64,000 bases of DNA from Nocardioides antri (lineage in GTDB: Bacteria > Actinomycetota > Actinomycetes > Propionibacteriales > Nocardioidaceae). This document shows positions 63,240 through 64,000 of this stretch, piece after piece; the stretch's first letter is position 1, and each line of letters opens with the position of its first letter. Made by a program: the position numbers and the translations under genes. Below the pieces are notes generated by a model that ran no database searches, was not told the origin of the DNA, and was given only the letters and a program-made list of their open reading frames with translations. The DNA is taken from assembly GCF_008373765.1 (NCBI RefSeq), contig NZ_VUJW01000003.1, positions 62,001-126,000 of the forward strand, read 5' to 3'.

Positions 63240-64000
63240 CCTGCGCGCTCCACCCAGGTCGACGCTGCACCCGAGCGGTAGCCCACCGCCTCGAGCTCGG
63301 GCAGGCAGGACACCGAGGCGGCCGGCACGGCGTGCCCGTCGGGACCCCGGGCGAAGACCTCGCTCGACAGCACCCGCCCGTCGACGCCGTTGACCTCGCG
63401 CACCGACGTCACCATCCGGCGCAGGGTGCCGCCCTCGGCGAACTCGTTGACCCGCTCGATGAAGATCACGAAGTCGATGGCGCCGCCGATCAGCATCATC
63501 GTCGCGTCGGCCGGCAGCCGCTCGGCGCTCTGGATCGCATAGGTGCAGATTCGGTTGAAGACCTCTGCCGAGGAGTTCGCGTGGATCGTCGACAGCGAGC
63601 CGTCGTTGCCCTGGCTCATCGCGTTGAGCATGGTCACGATCTCGTCGCCGAGCACCTCACCCACGATGACCCGGCTCGGGTTCATGCGGAGCGAGCGCCG
63701 GACCAGCTCGGCCATCGCGATCGCGCCCGCGCCCTCGGAGTTGGGGAGCCGCTCCTCGAAGGCGACGACGTTGGGATGCAGGTCGGGGAATTCGCCGAGG
63801 CCGAGCTCCAGTGCGCGCTCCACCGTGATCAGCCGCTCCGACGGGTCGATCTCGTTGGCCAGTGCCCGCAGCAGCGTCGTCTTCCCGGCGTTGGTCGCGC
63901 CCGCGATCATGATGTTCTTGCGGGCCCGGACGGCGGCCGAGAGGAACGCGGCGAGGTCGGGCGACATCGTGCCGTAGTCGACCAGGGTGTCGAGCGAGAC
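63236..64000 (-). CDS. tadA: Tad pilus ATPase TadA (CpaF), cut by right edge
   Basis: The C-terminal 254 codons of a secretion ATPase are visible. Walker A is GATNAGKTTLLRAL, the Asp box region follows (LITVERALELGLGEF), Walker B is RVIVGEVLGDEIV, and a His box is read as STIHANSS. The visible part starts SLDTLVDYGTMSPDLAAFL at the edge, as in complete CpaF proteins, so the frame continues past the window. It drives pilin assembly with ATP. It is the first visible gene of the long minus-strand operon. Confidence 0.93.
   Translation of the reverse strand, partial: VSLDTLVDYGTMSPDLAAFLSAAVRARKNIMIAGATNAGKTTLLRALANEIDPSERLITVERALELGLGEFPDLHPNVVAFEERLPNSEGAGAIAMAELVRRSLRMNPSRVIVGEVLGDEIVTMLNAMSQGNDGSLSTIHANSSAEVFNRICTYAIQSAERLPADATMMLIGGAIDFVIFIERVNEFAEGGTLRRMVTSVREVNGVDGRVLSSEVFARGPDGHAVPAASVSCLPELEAVGYRSGAASTWVERAG

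Overview
The window is very GC-rich, gene-dense bacterial DNA. It looks like an actinobacterium close to Nocardioides (Nocardioidaceae). The grounds are the strong G/C third-position bias, GTG/TTG starts, many leaderless promoters (TANNNT boxes 6-8 bases before the start codon), a two-gene ClpP system next to clpX and tig, a mycobacterial-type rpiB, an LpdA-like quinone reductase, an actinobacterial Tad pilus locus and a WXG-type polymorphic toxin. The genus is inferred from gene content, not from a database comparison.

Left part (1-10175): an epoxide hydrolase cut by the left edge stands opposite a WYL regulator. Then come a DUF885 protein coupled to an AlkZ/YcaQ-like protein, Maf, an acyl-CoA dehydrogenase divergent from a biotin-dependent acyl-CoA carboxylase alpha chain, and two coupled bacterial-PH membrane proteins. 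Region 10172-21151 holds six paralogous secreted RTX-like repeat proteins, mostly on the minus strand. Pyruvate carboxylase separates the first five from the sixth, and a SpoIID/LytB-domain protein ends the block. This family shows live gene evolution: one copy has a single-base frameshift, one has lost its stop codon and reads into its neighbour, and a 65-base scar of the PH gene marks a tandem duplication.

Middle (21244-37490): a conserved core block contains valS, a 2'-5' RNA ligase-like gene, clpX, clpP2, clpP1, a lipase-like hydrolase, tig, two tRNA genes, a SpoIIE-type phosphatase, a nei-type glycosylase, rpiB and two flavoprotein reductases. A gene-decay scar (response-regulator tail against a permease tail) lies at 35307-35628.

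Right-middle (37038-53710): nucleoside salvage and catabolism genes (purine nucleoside phosphorylase, phosphopento/hexomutase, deoC, two aldehyde dehydrogenases, a uridine-kinase-like protein, adenosine deaminase) are interleaved with a WYL-controlled ABC exporter, which has a perfect 14-bp dyad in its promoter, and with a pair of secreted beta-rich proteins. Together they would take adenosine and deoxynucleosides to pentose phosphate, then to acetaldehyde and acetate.

Right end (53725-64000, all minus): one tightly overlapping gene run starts off the right edge with the Tad pilus motor (tadA, tadB, tadC), the Flp pilin and three TadE/TadG-like pseudopilins. It continues into a LysM-BTAD membrane protein, a small WXG-like protein, an 861-residue toxin with a C-terminal nuclease-like tip, and a probable immunity protein. 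The direct join of a Tad operon to a polymorphic toxin and its immunity gene is the most system-like novelty here.
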